Origin: Bacteroidota bacterium
GTDB taxonomy: Bacteria; Bacteroidota; Bacteroidia; Bacteroidales; GCA-2748055
Reading direction: 5' to 3'
DNA: 56,807 nt
Assembly (NCBI GenBank): GCA_024640885.1
Contig: JAHEEC010000017.1
Coordinates: 1-56,807 of the forward strand
Shown here: positions 6,966 to 16,237 of the stretch, one piece after another
Numbering within the stretch: the stretch's first letter is position 1
How the letters are laid out: every line of letters starts with the position of its first letter
Program-made: the position numbers and the translations under genes
The notes under the pieces: generated by a model
Database searches by the model: none
Told to the model about the DNA's origin: nothing
What the model saw: the letters and a program-made list of their open reading frames with translations, nothing else

Positions 6966-9900
6966 ATGAAAATATTCAGGAACTCATTATTCACGATCCT
7001 CGTCATTCTTTCTTCAGTGATATCATTGCGGGCACAGGATATCACGATTACCGATGTGACGACCACACCGGTTTCATGCGGAGGCGGCTCCGACGGAACG
7101 ATCACGGTTACTGTAACAGGGGGTACCGGTCCCTATACCTACCTGCTTGTGAGGGGCGGGGTGCCGGTGGAGAATGCAGGTCCCATTCCCAGTCAGACCT
7201 ACACATTCACGGGCCACATCAAATACTCCAACTATATTATTATTGTTTCCGACAAGTCCAAACCCGTCGGGAACGATATCAACTTTGCCACCATTGACGG
7301 TCCCGATCCCATTTCAATCACCACTGCGTTGTCAACCGATATCACGTGCAACAACGCCAACAACGGGACCATCACCGTGGAAGCCACCGGGGAGCAGGGT
7401 GACTTTGTATTCAACCTTACCGGTCCCGTGAACGAAACCAATGAAACCGGTTTTTTCAGCGGGAAGCCAGGGGGTGATTATACAGTGCTTGTGAGTGATA
7501 AGTATGGTTGCCCGCTTACCGATATCACCCCGGTGCTGACCATCAATAATCCTTCGGTGATCTCCATTGCCGAAGATAATGTCACCCCGGTGCTGTGCTA
7601 CGGCGAGGCCACCGGTGCCATTTCCATCACACCCTCAGGGGGAGTTCCGGGGGGTGCGGGAAGCGGGTATACCTACCAGTGGACCGGACCGGGCGGGTTC
7701 ACCTCCGGCGCCGAGGATATCACCAACCTGGCCGCGGGGGATTACTTCGTGACCGTTTATGACGGGAACCTCTGCAGTTCCAACGCGGGACCCATGACCG
7801 TCACCCAGCCCCCGGAGATCACCGTGATCCTTGACAACAGCACGGATGTGACCTGCAACGGAGGCAGTGACGGAAGTGCGGCAGTCACCGCCGGCGGAGG
7901 CGTTGGGGGCTATAGCTACCTCTGGGAGGGACAATCCACAGGGCTTACCTCCACCAGTGAGGACCCCGCCAACCTGGAAGCCGATACCTATGACCTGACC
8001 ATCACTGATGCCAACGGCTGCCCAAAGAGCTTCCTTTCGCTGGTGACCATTGATGAACCGCCGCCCTTCACCATCGCAGTGGATGGCACCACCGATGTCA
8101 ACTGTTCCGGCGGGTCCGATGGGTCCGCAAATATTACCCCGGGCGGGGGAACTCCCCCATATACCTATGCGTGGACCGGAGCCACCTCGGGTTATACCTC
8201 CGCGGTCCAGGATCCCGTGAACATGCCGGCCGACGATTATTCCCTTACCATTACCGATTCCCGCGGCTGCAACCGGCTCTTTGCTTCGCTGCTCACCATT
8301 GATGAGCCTTCTCCGCTCATCTTTAACCTGGTCGGAACCTCTGATGTTTCATGTTTCGGAGGAAATGACGGATCGGCGGACATCACCCTTACCGGGGGCA
8401 CCACCCCATACCTCTTCAGCTGGACCGGAAACTCCACCGGGCATACTTCGGCCCTTGAGGACCCCGATGACCTTCCCGCCGACACCTACAGCCTGACCAT
8501 TACAGATAACCAGGGATGCACCCTGGTTTTCCCCAACCTGCTGGTCATCGATGAACCTTTGGAACTTGATGTCACCGTGGATAATATAACCGACGTGGAT
8601 TGCAACGGGGCCGCCACCGGGGCCATCCAGGTCACCCCATCAGGGGGTACGCTCCCTTACACCTTTGCCTGGAGCGGACCCAATGGATTTACAGGGACCA
8701 CAAAGGATATTTCCGGGCTTGAGGCAGGGACATACAGCCTGACCCTCTCCGATGCCAAGGGTTGCGTCATGGTTTTCACCGATCTGGCCACGGTCGCCGA
8801 GAACACGGCCATTACAGCAACCTTCAACATTTCCCCGGTCACCTGCTCCGGGGGATCGGATGGTTCCATCAATCCCAATGCCTCCGGCGGAAAACCAAGC
8901 TATTCCTATAGCTGGACCGGGCCCAATGGTTTCACCTCCCCTTCAAAGAATATTTCAGGGCTCGTTGCCGGGCCTTATATCCTGACGGTCACCGATAACC
9001 TGGGTTGTATCCAGGAGATGCCTCCCCAGGTGGTCACCGAACCTCTTCCAATCACTGCCACGGCCACCCACGTGGATATAGATTGTTTCGGGGCCGCCGA
9101 CGGATCCGTGGACCTCACTCCCTCGGGGGGAACATCTCCCTATAGCTTTGCCTGGACGGGGCCCGGTGGATTTACCTCCAACTCCGAGGACATCTCCCTG
9201 TTGCAACCCGGCGCTTACAGTGTCACGATCATTGATAATGCCGGTTGCATCATGGCATTTGCCGGTATAGCCACCATCCTTGAGTCGCCCGAGATCCTGG
9301 TCTCCTTTGTGAAGAACGACATCTCCTGTGGCGGACTGACCGATGGCTCCATCGATATCACGGTGACCGGCGGTCTCCTTCCATATACCTTTGCATGGAC
9401 AGGCCCCTCCGGCTTTACCTCGACCTCAGAAGATATTTCGGACCTGGCAGCAGGCAGCTACAGCCTGACCGTCACCGACGGAAACGCATGCGTCGTCAGT
9501 TTCCCCGGTGCGGTGACCATCATTGAACCGGTTCCTGTGGTTGCCACCTACATTTCCCGGGTGGATGTGACCTGCAACGGGGACGCCACAGGATCCATCC
9601 TGATCAATGTGGCAGGAGGTATACCGCCTTATACCTTTAACTGGACCAACAGCTCGGGTGCCACCCAGTCCACCGATGAAGATCCTTCCGGGTTGCCAGC
9701 CGATACATATTCACTGGCCGTCACCGATCTGAACGGGTGCACTTCCAGTTACCCCGATTTTGTGACCATCACCGAACCATTACCCCTGGTCAGTTCACTC
9801 CTGGGAACAGATATTACCTGTTATGATGAAGGGGATGGTACCATCTCCGTGACCACCACCGGGGGGACGGCACCTTACGAGTATTCCATGACCGGGGCTG

Positions 9901-12899
9901 CCGGGCCCTACCAGCCAGCCAACCTATTCACCGCTCTGGCTGCTGGTCCACACACCGTTTGGACCCGGGATGCCAACCTGTGCGTAGTGAGCAGCACGGC
10001 CACCCTCAATGAGCCCGATGAGATTGTGATACCCGCGGAGACGGTGAGCGGCCAGCTCCTCTGTTTTGGGGATGCTACGGTTCAAATCTCAATCGGGGGA
10101 GTATCCGGGGGTGTTCCGCCCTATGAATACTCCATCAACAACGGGGTTGATTTCTATCCATCCAACAGCTTCCCCAACCTGGGTGCCGGCAACTACCAGA
10201 CCATGGTCAGGGATGCCACCGGATGCACAGCTCAGGGGAACCTCGTTGTAATCAACCAGCCCCTGTTGCTGACCATCGATACCTATTCCCAGGATGATAT
10301 CGCCTCCTGCTTCGGTGCCCTTGAGGGCCGGATCCAGGTCGCCGCAGCCGGCGGGACGGGCGTTCTGACCTATCTCCTTGACGGAACCATTTCCAACACC
10401 ACCGGGGATTTCCAGAACCTGGCCGCCGGTCCCCACCAGCTCCATATTGAAGATGCAAACGGCTGTACCCTTGATACTTCGGTGACAATTCTTTCCCCGC
10501 TTCCCATCCAGGTTGATAACCTGGCTGTCACAGATGTGGCCGGTTGCTTTGGCGACGCCACCGGAGCCGTGACCGCCCTGGGATCGGGAGGGACAGGATC
10601 CATCAGCTATGCCCTGGACGGGGGACCATCCCAGGCCTCGGGCACTTTTAGCGGGCTCACTGCAGGAGACCATACCCTTTCGCTGAGCGACCTCAGCGGT
10701 TGCAACCTCGACACCCTCTTCACCATTGCCGGGCCATTGCCCATCCAGATCCTTTCGGATTCCGTCACAGGGATCATCTGTTCCGGAGCCAATGACGGCA
10801 TGATCGGGGTCTCCGCCACCGGTGGTACCGCCCCGTTGATCTTCACCCTTAATCCCGGTGCCCTGTCCAACGGAACCGGAAACTTCACCGGCCTTGCACC
10901 GGGCATCTACACTGTTTCGGTCTCCGATGCAGCAGGATGCGGCCCTGTGGCCACATTACCCCTCACCATCAGTGATCCCCCGGCCATCATCATCGATTCA
11001 ATGGTGATGACCGATATAAGCTGCAACGGGGCTGCCGACGGTTCACTGGCAATGTACGCCAGAGGAGGGGTGCCCCCGTTACAATACTCTGCTGACGGAC
11101 AGGCCAGCTGGTCAACTGACAGCCTGTTCACCGGTCTCGCGCCGGGCACCTATGACGCCTATGTGAGGGACGCCAACATGTGTGTATTCTATGTGGGTCC
11201 TTTCATCATGACCGATCCTCCCGCGCTGGGAATGTCAATTACCACCACCGATATCACCATCTGTGCCGGAGATACAACCGGAATGATCGAAGTTTCCGGT
11301 ATTGGCGGAGTAGGCAGCCTGGAATATTCACTGGACGACGTATCCTACCAGTCTTCGGGAACATTCCCCAACCTGTCAGCAGGGGCCTACACCGTATTCC
11401 TGAGGGACGGCTCCGGTTGCACCATCAGTGAACCGGTCAACGTCAATGAACCCCTTCCGGTTGACGCCACCATAACCAAAACAGATGCCACCCAGGGCAA
11501 TCCCGGTTCCATTCTCATTTCAGGGGCCTCAGGGGGAACACCACCCTACGAATTCACCATCGGTGGGGATACCGGAATCTACTCCGGTGATACGGTTTAC
11601 ACTGACCTGGACACGGGTTCCTACCATGTGATCGTAAGGGACCTGAACGGATGTACGTATGAAGAGATGATCGAAATCCTGGACAGGATCCTACTGGATG
11701 TGGTGATCAACGCGACCGATGTGAGCTGCTTTGGCCTGGATGATGGGACCATTGAAATTGTGCCACTGAATGCAGAAGGACCGGTGGAATATTCCATTGA
11801 CGGCGGTGTGAACTTTGGTCCCGTGGGCCTTTTCGAGGACCTTCCCGGGAATGCCACCTATCAACTGGCTGCCAGGGATTCGGTGGGCAGGATATTTACG
11901 GGTACGGTGGATCTCACGGTCCCCCCGGAAATCATCCTCAGCCGGAATACCGCTCCCGCGCAGTGCAATGCATTCAGCCCCACGGGAGCCATCGGTATTT
12001 CCGTTTCCGGGGGATCGGGAAGCTACACCTACCTCTGGTCCGATGGCAGTACAGATGAGGATCGCCAGAACATTCTGGCCGGAACCTATATCCTGGAAAT
12101 CACCGATTCTGATTTGTGCACACGGATCGATACCATCAGGGTTGGCAGCGTGGTGAACGTGAACGTGAATGCCGGTGCGGATACTTCGGTATGTTTCGGG
12201 GAATCCATTCAGCTGCAGGGAAGCGGGAGCTTTACACCTTCCTGGGAACCTTCCGGATTGTTGACTGATCCCGGGATTGTGGATCCCTTTACCATAAATC
12301 TTACCCAATCTGCCACCTTTGTACTTACCATTTCCGAAGACGTCAGCCCCTATGGATGCTACAACCTGGATTCTGTCACGGTGACTATCCATCCGTTGCT
12401 GGGTATCGAAGCCCCGGGGGATACCATCATCACAGAAGGATCTTCCGTCCAGTTGCAGGTCACCGGCGGACCCTTCGATGCATACCGATGGGAACCCTCC
12501 GGCGGGCTCGACAACAGCACCATTCCGGATCCGCTGGCCACACCAGTTGCGACCACCCGGTATTTTGTATTCGGAACCACCGAGTATGGATGTGAGGAGA
12601 TGGATTCCGTACTGATCAGGGTGATTGCGGATATCAAAGTTTACAATGTCTTCTCTCCAAACGGGGACGGGGTCAATGACTATTTTGAAATTGAGTACTC
12701 GGAGCGCTTCCCCGACATGCTGGTAGAAGTTTACAGCAGGTGGGGTGACCAGCTCTATTCCTCTGTGGGATACGACGATTCAAAGCGTTGGGACGGAACA
12801 GCGCGCGGGAAAGATGTGCCTGTGGGAACCTATTATTATGTAATCATCCCAAAAAGTGGAGCGGAGCCAATTACCGGTAACGTAACGATAATCAGGTAG
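6966..12899 (+). CDS. Giant SprB-repeat adhesin with T9SS type B C-terminal domain
   Basis: A 1977-residue secreted surface protein. A signal peptide (residues 1-24, ending SLRAQ) is followed by about 21 SprB-type repeats of roughly 75-85 residues (about 27-1725), each built on a core like DVTCNGGSDGS plus GGTPPYTY and ending in AGTYSLTVTDANGC. Two PKD-like segments follow (about 1725-1885), then the gliding-motility-associated C-terminal domain (CHU_C/TIGR04131) from FSPNGDGVNDYF at about 1894 to the end, which is the T9SS type B sorting signal. The ATG at 6966 is chosen because it gives the signal peptide. The partner genes porP/sprF and a DUF4296 gene follow at 1 and -1 base spacing. Likely role: adhesion or gliding on surfaces. 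An adjacent motor gene set is not seen. Confidence 0.93.
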   Translation: MKIFRNSLFTILVILSSVISLRAQDITITDVTTTPVSCGGGSDGTITVTVTGGTGPYTYLLVRGGVPVENAGPIPSQTYTFTGHIKYSNYIIIVSDKSKPVGNDINFATIDGPDPISITTALSTDITCNNANNGTITVEATGEQGDFVFNLTGPVNETNETGFFSGKPGGDYTVLVSDKYGCPLTDITPVLTINNPSVISIAEDNVTPVLCYGEATGAISITPSGGVPGGAGSGYTYQWTGPGGFTSGAEDITNLAAGDYFVTVYDGNLCSSNAGPMTVTQPPEITVILDNSTDVTCNGGSDGSAAVTAGGGVGGYSYLWEGQSTGLTSTSEDPANLEADTYDLTITDANGCPKSFLSLVTIDEPPPFTIAVDGTTDVNCSGGSDGSANITPGGGTPPYTYAWTGATSGYTSAVQDPVNMPADDYSLTITDSRGCNRLFASLLTIDEPSPLIFNLVGTSDVSCFGGNDGSADITLTGGTTPYLFSWTGNSTGHTSALEDPDDLPADTYSLTITDNQGCTLVFPNLLVIDEPLELDVTVDNITDVDCNGAATGAIQVTPSGGTLPYTFAWSGPNGFTGTTKDISGLEAGTYSLTLSDAKGCVMVFTDLATVAENTAITATFNISPVTCSGGSDGSINPNASGGKPSYSYSWTGPNGFTSPSKNISGLVAGPYILTVTDNLGCIQEMPPQVVTEPLPITATATHVDIDCFGAADGSVDLTPSGGTSPYSFAWTGPGGFTSNSEDISLLQPGAYSVTIIDNAGCIMAFAGIATILESPEILVSFVKNDISCGGLTDGSIDITVTGGLLPYTFAWTGPSGFTSTSEDISDLAAGSYSLTVTDGNACVVSFPGAVTIIEPVPVVATYISRVDVTCNGDATGSILINVAGGIPPYTFNWTNSSGATQSTDEDPSGLPADTYSLAVTDLNGCTSSYPDFVTITEPLPLVSSLLGTDITCYDEGDGTISVTTTGGTAPYEYSMTGAAGPYQPANLFTALAAGPHTVWTRDANLCVVSSTATLNEPDEIVIPAETVSGQLLCFGDATVQISIGGVSGGVPPYEYSINNGVDFYPSNSFPNLGAGNYQTMVRDATGCTAQGNLVVINQPLLLTIDTYSQDDIASCFGALEGRIQVAAAGGTGVLTYLLDGTISNTTGDFQNLAAGPHQLHIEDANGCTLDTSVTILSPLPIQVDNLAVTDVAGCFGDATGAVTALGSGGTGSISYALDGGPSQASGTFSGLTAGDHTLSLSDLSGCNLDTLFTIAGPLPIQILSDSVTGIICSGANDGMIGVSATGGTAPLIFTLNPGALSNGTGNFTGLAPGIYTVSVSDAAGCGPVATLPLTISDPPAIIIDSMVMTDISCNGAADGSLAMYARGGVPPLQYSADGQASWSTDSLFTGLAPGTYDAYVRDANMCVFYVGPFIMTDPPALGMSITTTDITICAGDTTGMIEVSGIGGVGSLEYSLDDVSYQSSGTFPNLSAGAYTVFLRDGSGCTISEPVNVNEPLPVDATITKTDATQGNPGSILISGASGGTPPYEFTIGGDTGIYSGDTVYTDLDTGSYHVIVRDLNGCTYEEMIEILDRILLDVVINATDVSCFGLDDGTIEIVPLNAEGPVEYSIDGGVNFGPVGLFEDLPGNATYQLAARDSVGRIFTGTVDLTVPPEIILSRNTAPAQCNAFSPTGAIGISVSGGSGSYTYLWSDGSTDEDRQNILAGTYILEITDSDLCTRIDTIRVGSVVNVNVNAGADTSVCFGESIQLQGSGSFTPSWEPSGLLTDPGIVDPFTINLTQSATFVLTISEDVSPYGCYNLDSVTVTIHPLLGIEAPGDTIITEGSSVQLQVTGGPFDAYRWEPSGGLDNSTIPDPLATPVATTRYFVFGTTEYGCEEMDSVLIRVIADIKVYNVFSPNGDGVNDYFEIEYSERFPDMLVEVYSRWGDQLYSSVGYDDSKRWDGTARGKDVPVGTYYYVIIPKSGAEPITGNVTIIR
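7044..12140 (+). repeat. About 21 tandem SprB-type coding repeats
   Basis: Each unit is about 225-250 bases and encodes one SprB repeat. Units 4-11 (about 7825-9790) carry the WTGPxGFTS and EDIS segment; units 12-20 (about 9790-11900) replace it with a YSxDGG segment and AGxYTVxVRDxxGC. Unit 19 (about 11460-11690) lacks the first Cys found in the others. The repeats are diverged at DNA level. Confidence 0.85.
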
Positions 12900-12900
12900 C

Positions 12901-13797
12901 ATGAGAAAAGTTACATACATAATTTTGTTGGCCTTTGTGACTTGCTCGGCGGGATTGCTGGGACAACAAATGCCCCATTATACCCAGTACATGTTCAATG
13001 ATTTCGTGATCAACCCGGCCATTGCGGGGGTCTACGATTACTACCAGATCAGGACCAACCACAGGTTTCAGTGGGTTGGGCTGGCTGATCCGCCCATGAC
13101 GAACTCCATTGCATTCTATGGTCCCCATGCCAAACTGGATATGGGCTACGGTGGGTATGTCTATAATGATGTGACTGGCCCTACCAGCCGGACAGGAATT
13201 ACCGGATCTTACGCATATAACATCGCTGTGACAGGTGATATACGGCTCTCCATGGGAATCTCGGCCAGCATGATGCAGTTCCGAATCGACGGAACCCAGC
13301 TGACTCCCAAAGATGTTTCCGATGAAGCACTCCTGCAGATGGTCAGTACCACCTATCTGCCCGATGCAGGGATCGGGGCTTACCTCTATGCGGATCAGTT
13401 TTACGTCGGGCTGTCTGCAGCCCAGCTCCTGAACAACAGCCTGAAGATCTTTGACAATAAAAACGGGTTAAACCGGTTGAAGACCCACATTAACCTCATC
13501 GGTGCCTACCGGTTCCAGTTGAATCCGGACTGGATGCTTGAACCCTCGGTGATGGTCAAGGGAACTGCCCCCAAGGAGCTGAGCTTCGATATAACGGCCA
13601 GGGCCGAGTGGAAGAAAATGGCATGGGCCGCAGTATCTTACCGTTACAGCGAGGCCATAGGAATTCTGCTGGGTTACAGCTATGATGAAATGCTCTATTT
13701 CGGCTACGCTTACGATATCGGAATCTCTGCCCTGAGAAAATACAATACTGGCACACATGAAATCATGATCGGTTACCGTTTTAATGCTATCAAGTAA
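12901..13797 (+). CDS. PorP/SprF family type IX secretion outer-membrane protein
   Basis: 298 residues with a signal peptide ending near LLGQQ. The N-terminal sequence PHYTQYMFNDFVINPAIAG is the hallmark of PorP/SprF proteins, and the rest reads as an outer-membrane beta-barrel with a typical ending GYRFNAIK. SprF-type proteins are needed for secretion or surface attachment of the SprB-type adhesin encoded immediately upstream, in agreement with the one-base gap between the genes here. PorP itself belongs to the core T9SS; the adhesin-linked position argues for the SprF-like role. Confidence 0.92.
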   Translation: MRKVTYIILLAFVTCSAGLLGQQMPHYTQYMFNDFVINPAIAGVYDYYQIRTNHRFQWVGLADPPMTNSIAFYGPHAKLDMGYGGYVYNDVTGPTSRTGITGSYAYNIAVTGDIRLSMGISASMMQFRIDGTQLTPKDVSDEALLQMVSTTYLPDAGIGAYLYADQFYVGLSAAQLLNNSLKIFDNKNGLNRLKTHINLIGAYRFQLNPDWMLEPSVMVKGTAPKELSFDITARAEWKKMAWAAVSYRYSEAIGILLGYSYDEMLYFGYAYDIGISALRKYNTGTHEIMIGYRFNAIK

Positions 13798-14177
13798 TGG
13801 CCATTGGCATGCGGATTTCAGGGTTGCTATTGATCATATTGCTGTTTGCTTTTACCGGTTGCCATCATAAAAAAGAGATCACCGGTAGTGAGTTCATCCC
13901 CCATGAGGTCCTGGTGGATGTGCTGGTGGATATTCACCTGGCCGACGGCATCACCAATGACCGCAAATTTCACCGCCGTTATGAAGTGGACAGCATAGAC
14001 CTGCTGGGCCCCATATTTGACAAGTACCGGGTCAACCGGGAAATGTTTGATACCACCATGTATGTCTACAGCAGGTATCCCGAATTGCTGGATCAGGTCT
14101 ACAATGAAGTGCTGATCAAGCTCAATGTGATGATGGACGAGAATGATAAGGGGGACTTCAGTACACTAGAAGAGTGA
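13797..14177 (+). CDS. DUF4296 lipoprotein
   Basis: 126 residues. The N-terminal hydrophobic segment ends in FAFTGC with lipobox Cys22, so it is probably an outer-membrane or periplasmic lipoprotein. The mature part, with VLVDVLVDIHLADGI and YVYSRYPELLDQVYNEVL, matches DUF4296, a family common in Bacteroidota with no assigned function. Its ATG shares the last base of the porP/sprF stop (TAATG), indicating translational coupling to the adhesin secretion pair. A second ATG at 13809 would also keep the lipobox. Its last 20 bases overlap the convergent PAP2-like gene. Confidence 0.8.
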   Translation: MAIGMRISGLLLIILLFAFTGCHHKKEITGSEFIPHEVLVDVLVDIHLADGITNDRKFHRRYEVDSIDLLGPIFDKYRVNREMFDTTMYVYSRYPELLDQVYNEVLIKLNVMMDENDKGDFSTLEE

Positions 14178-14772
14178 TCAGAACCACCGCGAAACCCAGC
14201 AGATATCCTGTGTAAACCTCCCAGGAGCGGTGGGCGCCCATGGCAAGCCTGGCTGAACCCGTGATCCCGCCGGCCACAAGGGCAATGATCAGGATTACTT
14301 CCAGGTTGGATTCATACAGAAAGATCAGGGCAATGATCAGACCGACCACTCCCCCCAGTGCCGTGGCATGAAAACAGACCCTGTACCGAAGATTGATCAG
14401 GATCCCTGCACCAAATGCAATAACTATCGAAAAAATGTACGCATGGATCACCCTGTTGAGGGGTAACCTGAGGAAATATACAAAGGTGATCACATAGAGG
14501 ATCAGGATGATCAGAAGGGGGATAAACCGCTCCTCCCTGGAGGGAGTGGTCCCCACATGGGCAATCAGGTTCCTGTAGTATAGGACCGGTACCATGATCA
14601 CGGGGAAGATCAGGGTGCCCAGCGCCATGACGAACAGGATGGCCTTTTTGGCAGCGGGATCCAGCAGGGATAAATAGGTACCGGAATTCAATAAAAGCAA
14701 GAGTCCCAGTGTAGGCATGACCAGTGGGTGAAGCAGGGTCGAGATCACCTGGGCTCCTTTTTTCATATTCAA
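14158..14772 (-). CDS. Membrane protein of the PAP2 phosphatase-like superfamily
   Basis: 204 residues with about six predicted membrane helices. The third PAP2 motif is recognisable (SARLAMGAHRSWEVYTGYLLG, conserved Arg, His and Gly), but motif 2 reads CFHATALGG in place of PSGH and motif 1 is at best TPSREERFIP. It is therefore a divergent PAP2-like membrane protein that may act on a lipid phosphate or may be inactive. It is the last gene of the asnS-rpoN run, starting 4 bases after the rpoN stop. Confidence 0.65.
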   Translation of the reverse strand: MNMKKGAQVISTLLHPLVMPTLGLLLLLNSGTYLSLLDPAAKKAILFVMALGTLIFPVIMVPVLYYRNLIAHVGTTPSREERFIPLLIILILYVITFVYFLRLPLNRVIHAYIFSIVIAFGAGILINLRYRVCFHATALGGVVGLIIALIFLYESNLEVILIIALVAGGITGSARLAMGAHRSWEVYTGYLLGFAVVLITLLVY

Positions 14773-14776
14773 AGAT

Positions 14777-16228
14777 TTATAACTCCTTTCGGAGCCTGGC
14801 CACAGGCAAACCCAGTTGTTCCCTGTACTTGGCCACTGTTCTCCTGGCTATCTGGTATCCCTTTTCATTCAGAATGGCCGAGAGCCGGTCGTCTGTCAGA
14901 GGTTTCCTCTTCTCTTCCGCATGGATGCAATCCTGAAGGATCTTTTTAATCTCACGGGTGGATACCTCTTCGCCGCTTTCGGTCTGCATCCCTTCGGAAA
15001 AGAAATATTTAAGCGGGTAGATCCCGAAATGGGTCTGGATATACTTGCTGTTCACCACCCTAGAAATGGTGGAAATATCCAGGTTGGTCATATCTGCAAT
15101 ATCCTTCAGGATCATGGGACGCATCCTGGTTTCGTCCCCTTCGTAGAAGTATTTCTTCTGATATTCCAGGATGGCATTCATGGTCAGCAACATGGTATTC
15201 TGGCGTTGCCTGATGGCGTCTATGAACCACTTGGCCGAGTCGAGTTTCTGCTTTACAAAAGTAATGGCATCCTTTTCGTCCCTGCTGGCCTTAGCCTTGT
15301 TTGCAGAGTAACTTTCGAACATATCGACATAGGTCTTGCTGACCCTCAATTCAGGAACATTATTGGAGTTAAGGGAGAGCTGAAGCTCATTTTCATGCTC
15401 CTCAAGGATAAAGTCGGGAACGATGTGGTGGAAAGATTTTCCCTGGGAATCCCCCATGGCCCCTCCTGGTTTTGGATTGAGCCTCAGGATCTCCTCCAGC
15501 GCTGCTTTCAATACGGGTTCGGTAATATTCAGGCGCTGCAGGATCTTGTCATAATGCTTGTTGGTAAACTCTTCGAAATGATTCTTCAGGATGGAGCGTG
15601 CCAATGCAACGGCCGGCTGTTCCATCTCTTTTCTTTCAATCTGCAGGAGAAGGCACTCCTTAAGGCTTCTTGCACCAACCCCGGCAGGATCGAATTCCTG
15701 GATGATCATCAGGATCTCATGAAGCTCCTCGTAAGTGACCTCCAGTCCCACCGAAAATGCCAGGTCATCGGCAACGGCCTCAAGTTCCCGCCTCAGGTAA
15801 CCATCCTCGTCGATGTTGCCCAGGATATATTCTGCCAGGACTTCCTGTCTTTCCGTGAGTTTCCGCAATCCCAGCTGGCTTTTTAAAAGCTCCCTGAAAG
15901 AGCTCCCCATGGTGAAGGGTATCTCCTCCCTTTTCTCATCGGACGAATAGTTCTGGGCATTCAACCTGTAGCTGGGAATATCGTCATCCTGCATGTAGTC
16001 TTCCAGGGAAAACTCGTCATTTTGCTCACCCGCCTGCTCCTCCTTTGTCTCTTCCTGCTCGTTAAAAGGATTCTCATCGGCGCCCTCTTCAAGTACGGGG
16101 TTCTCTTCAAGTTCCTTCTTTATGCGTTGCTCCAGCTGAATGGCAGGGATCTCCAGCAACTTGATCATCTGGATTTGCTGAGGTGAAAGCTTTTGAAGCA
16201 GCTTCTGCTGGAGTCTTTGTTTAAGCAT
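14777..16228 (-). CDS. rpoN: RNA polymerase sigma-54 factor
   Basis: 483 residues, the normal length. The N-terminal region I is LKQRLQQKLLQKLSPQQIQMIKLLEIP, a Q/L-rich activator-contact segment; an acidic region II follows (about 45-85); the core-binding and DNA-binding regions follow; and the RpoN box is ARRTVAKYRE near the C-terminus. It directs RNA polymerase to -24/-12 promoters and needs an AAA+ activator, none of which is encoded in this window. It sits 9 bases behind asnS. A perfect core target sequence occurs in this window at 2294-2310. Confidence 0.96.
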   Translation of the reverse strand: MLKQRLQQKLLQKLSPQQIQMIKLLEIPAIQLEQRIKKELEENPVLEEGADENPFNEQEETKEEQAGEQNDEFSLEDYMQDDDIPSYRLNAQNYSSDEKREEIPFTMGSSFRELLKSQLGLRKLTERQEVLAEYILGNIDEDGYLRRELEAVADDLAFSVGLEVTYEELHEILMIIQEFDPAGVGARSLKECLLLQIERKEMEQPAVALARSILKNHFEEFTNKHYDKILQRLNITEPVLKAALEEILRLNPKPGGAMGDSQGKSFHHIVPDFILEEHENELQLSLNSNNVPELRVSKTYVDMFESYSANKAKASRDEKDAITFVKQKLDSAKWFIDAIRQRQNTMLLTMNAILEYQKKYFYEGDETRMRPMILKDIADMTNLDISTISRVVNSKYIQTHFGIYPLKYFFSEGMQTESGEEVSTREIKKILQDCIHAEEKRKPLTDDRLSAILNEKGYQIARRTVAKYREQLGLPVARLRKEL

Positions 16229-16237
16229 GGCTATGGT

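Noticed and set aside
7044..12140. Regular DNA repeats as a CRISPR-like array
   Set aside because: Units are long, in one open frame and encode SprB domains; there are no short identical direct repeats with unique spacers.
14816..15886. A 356-codon frame antisense to rpoN
   Set aside because: rpoN is unambiguous here, and the antisense frame has no recognisable domain.
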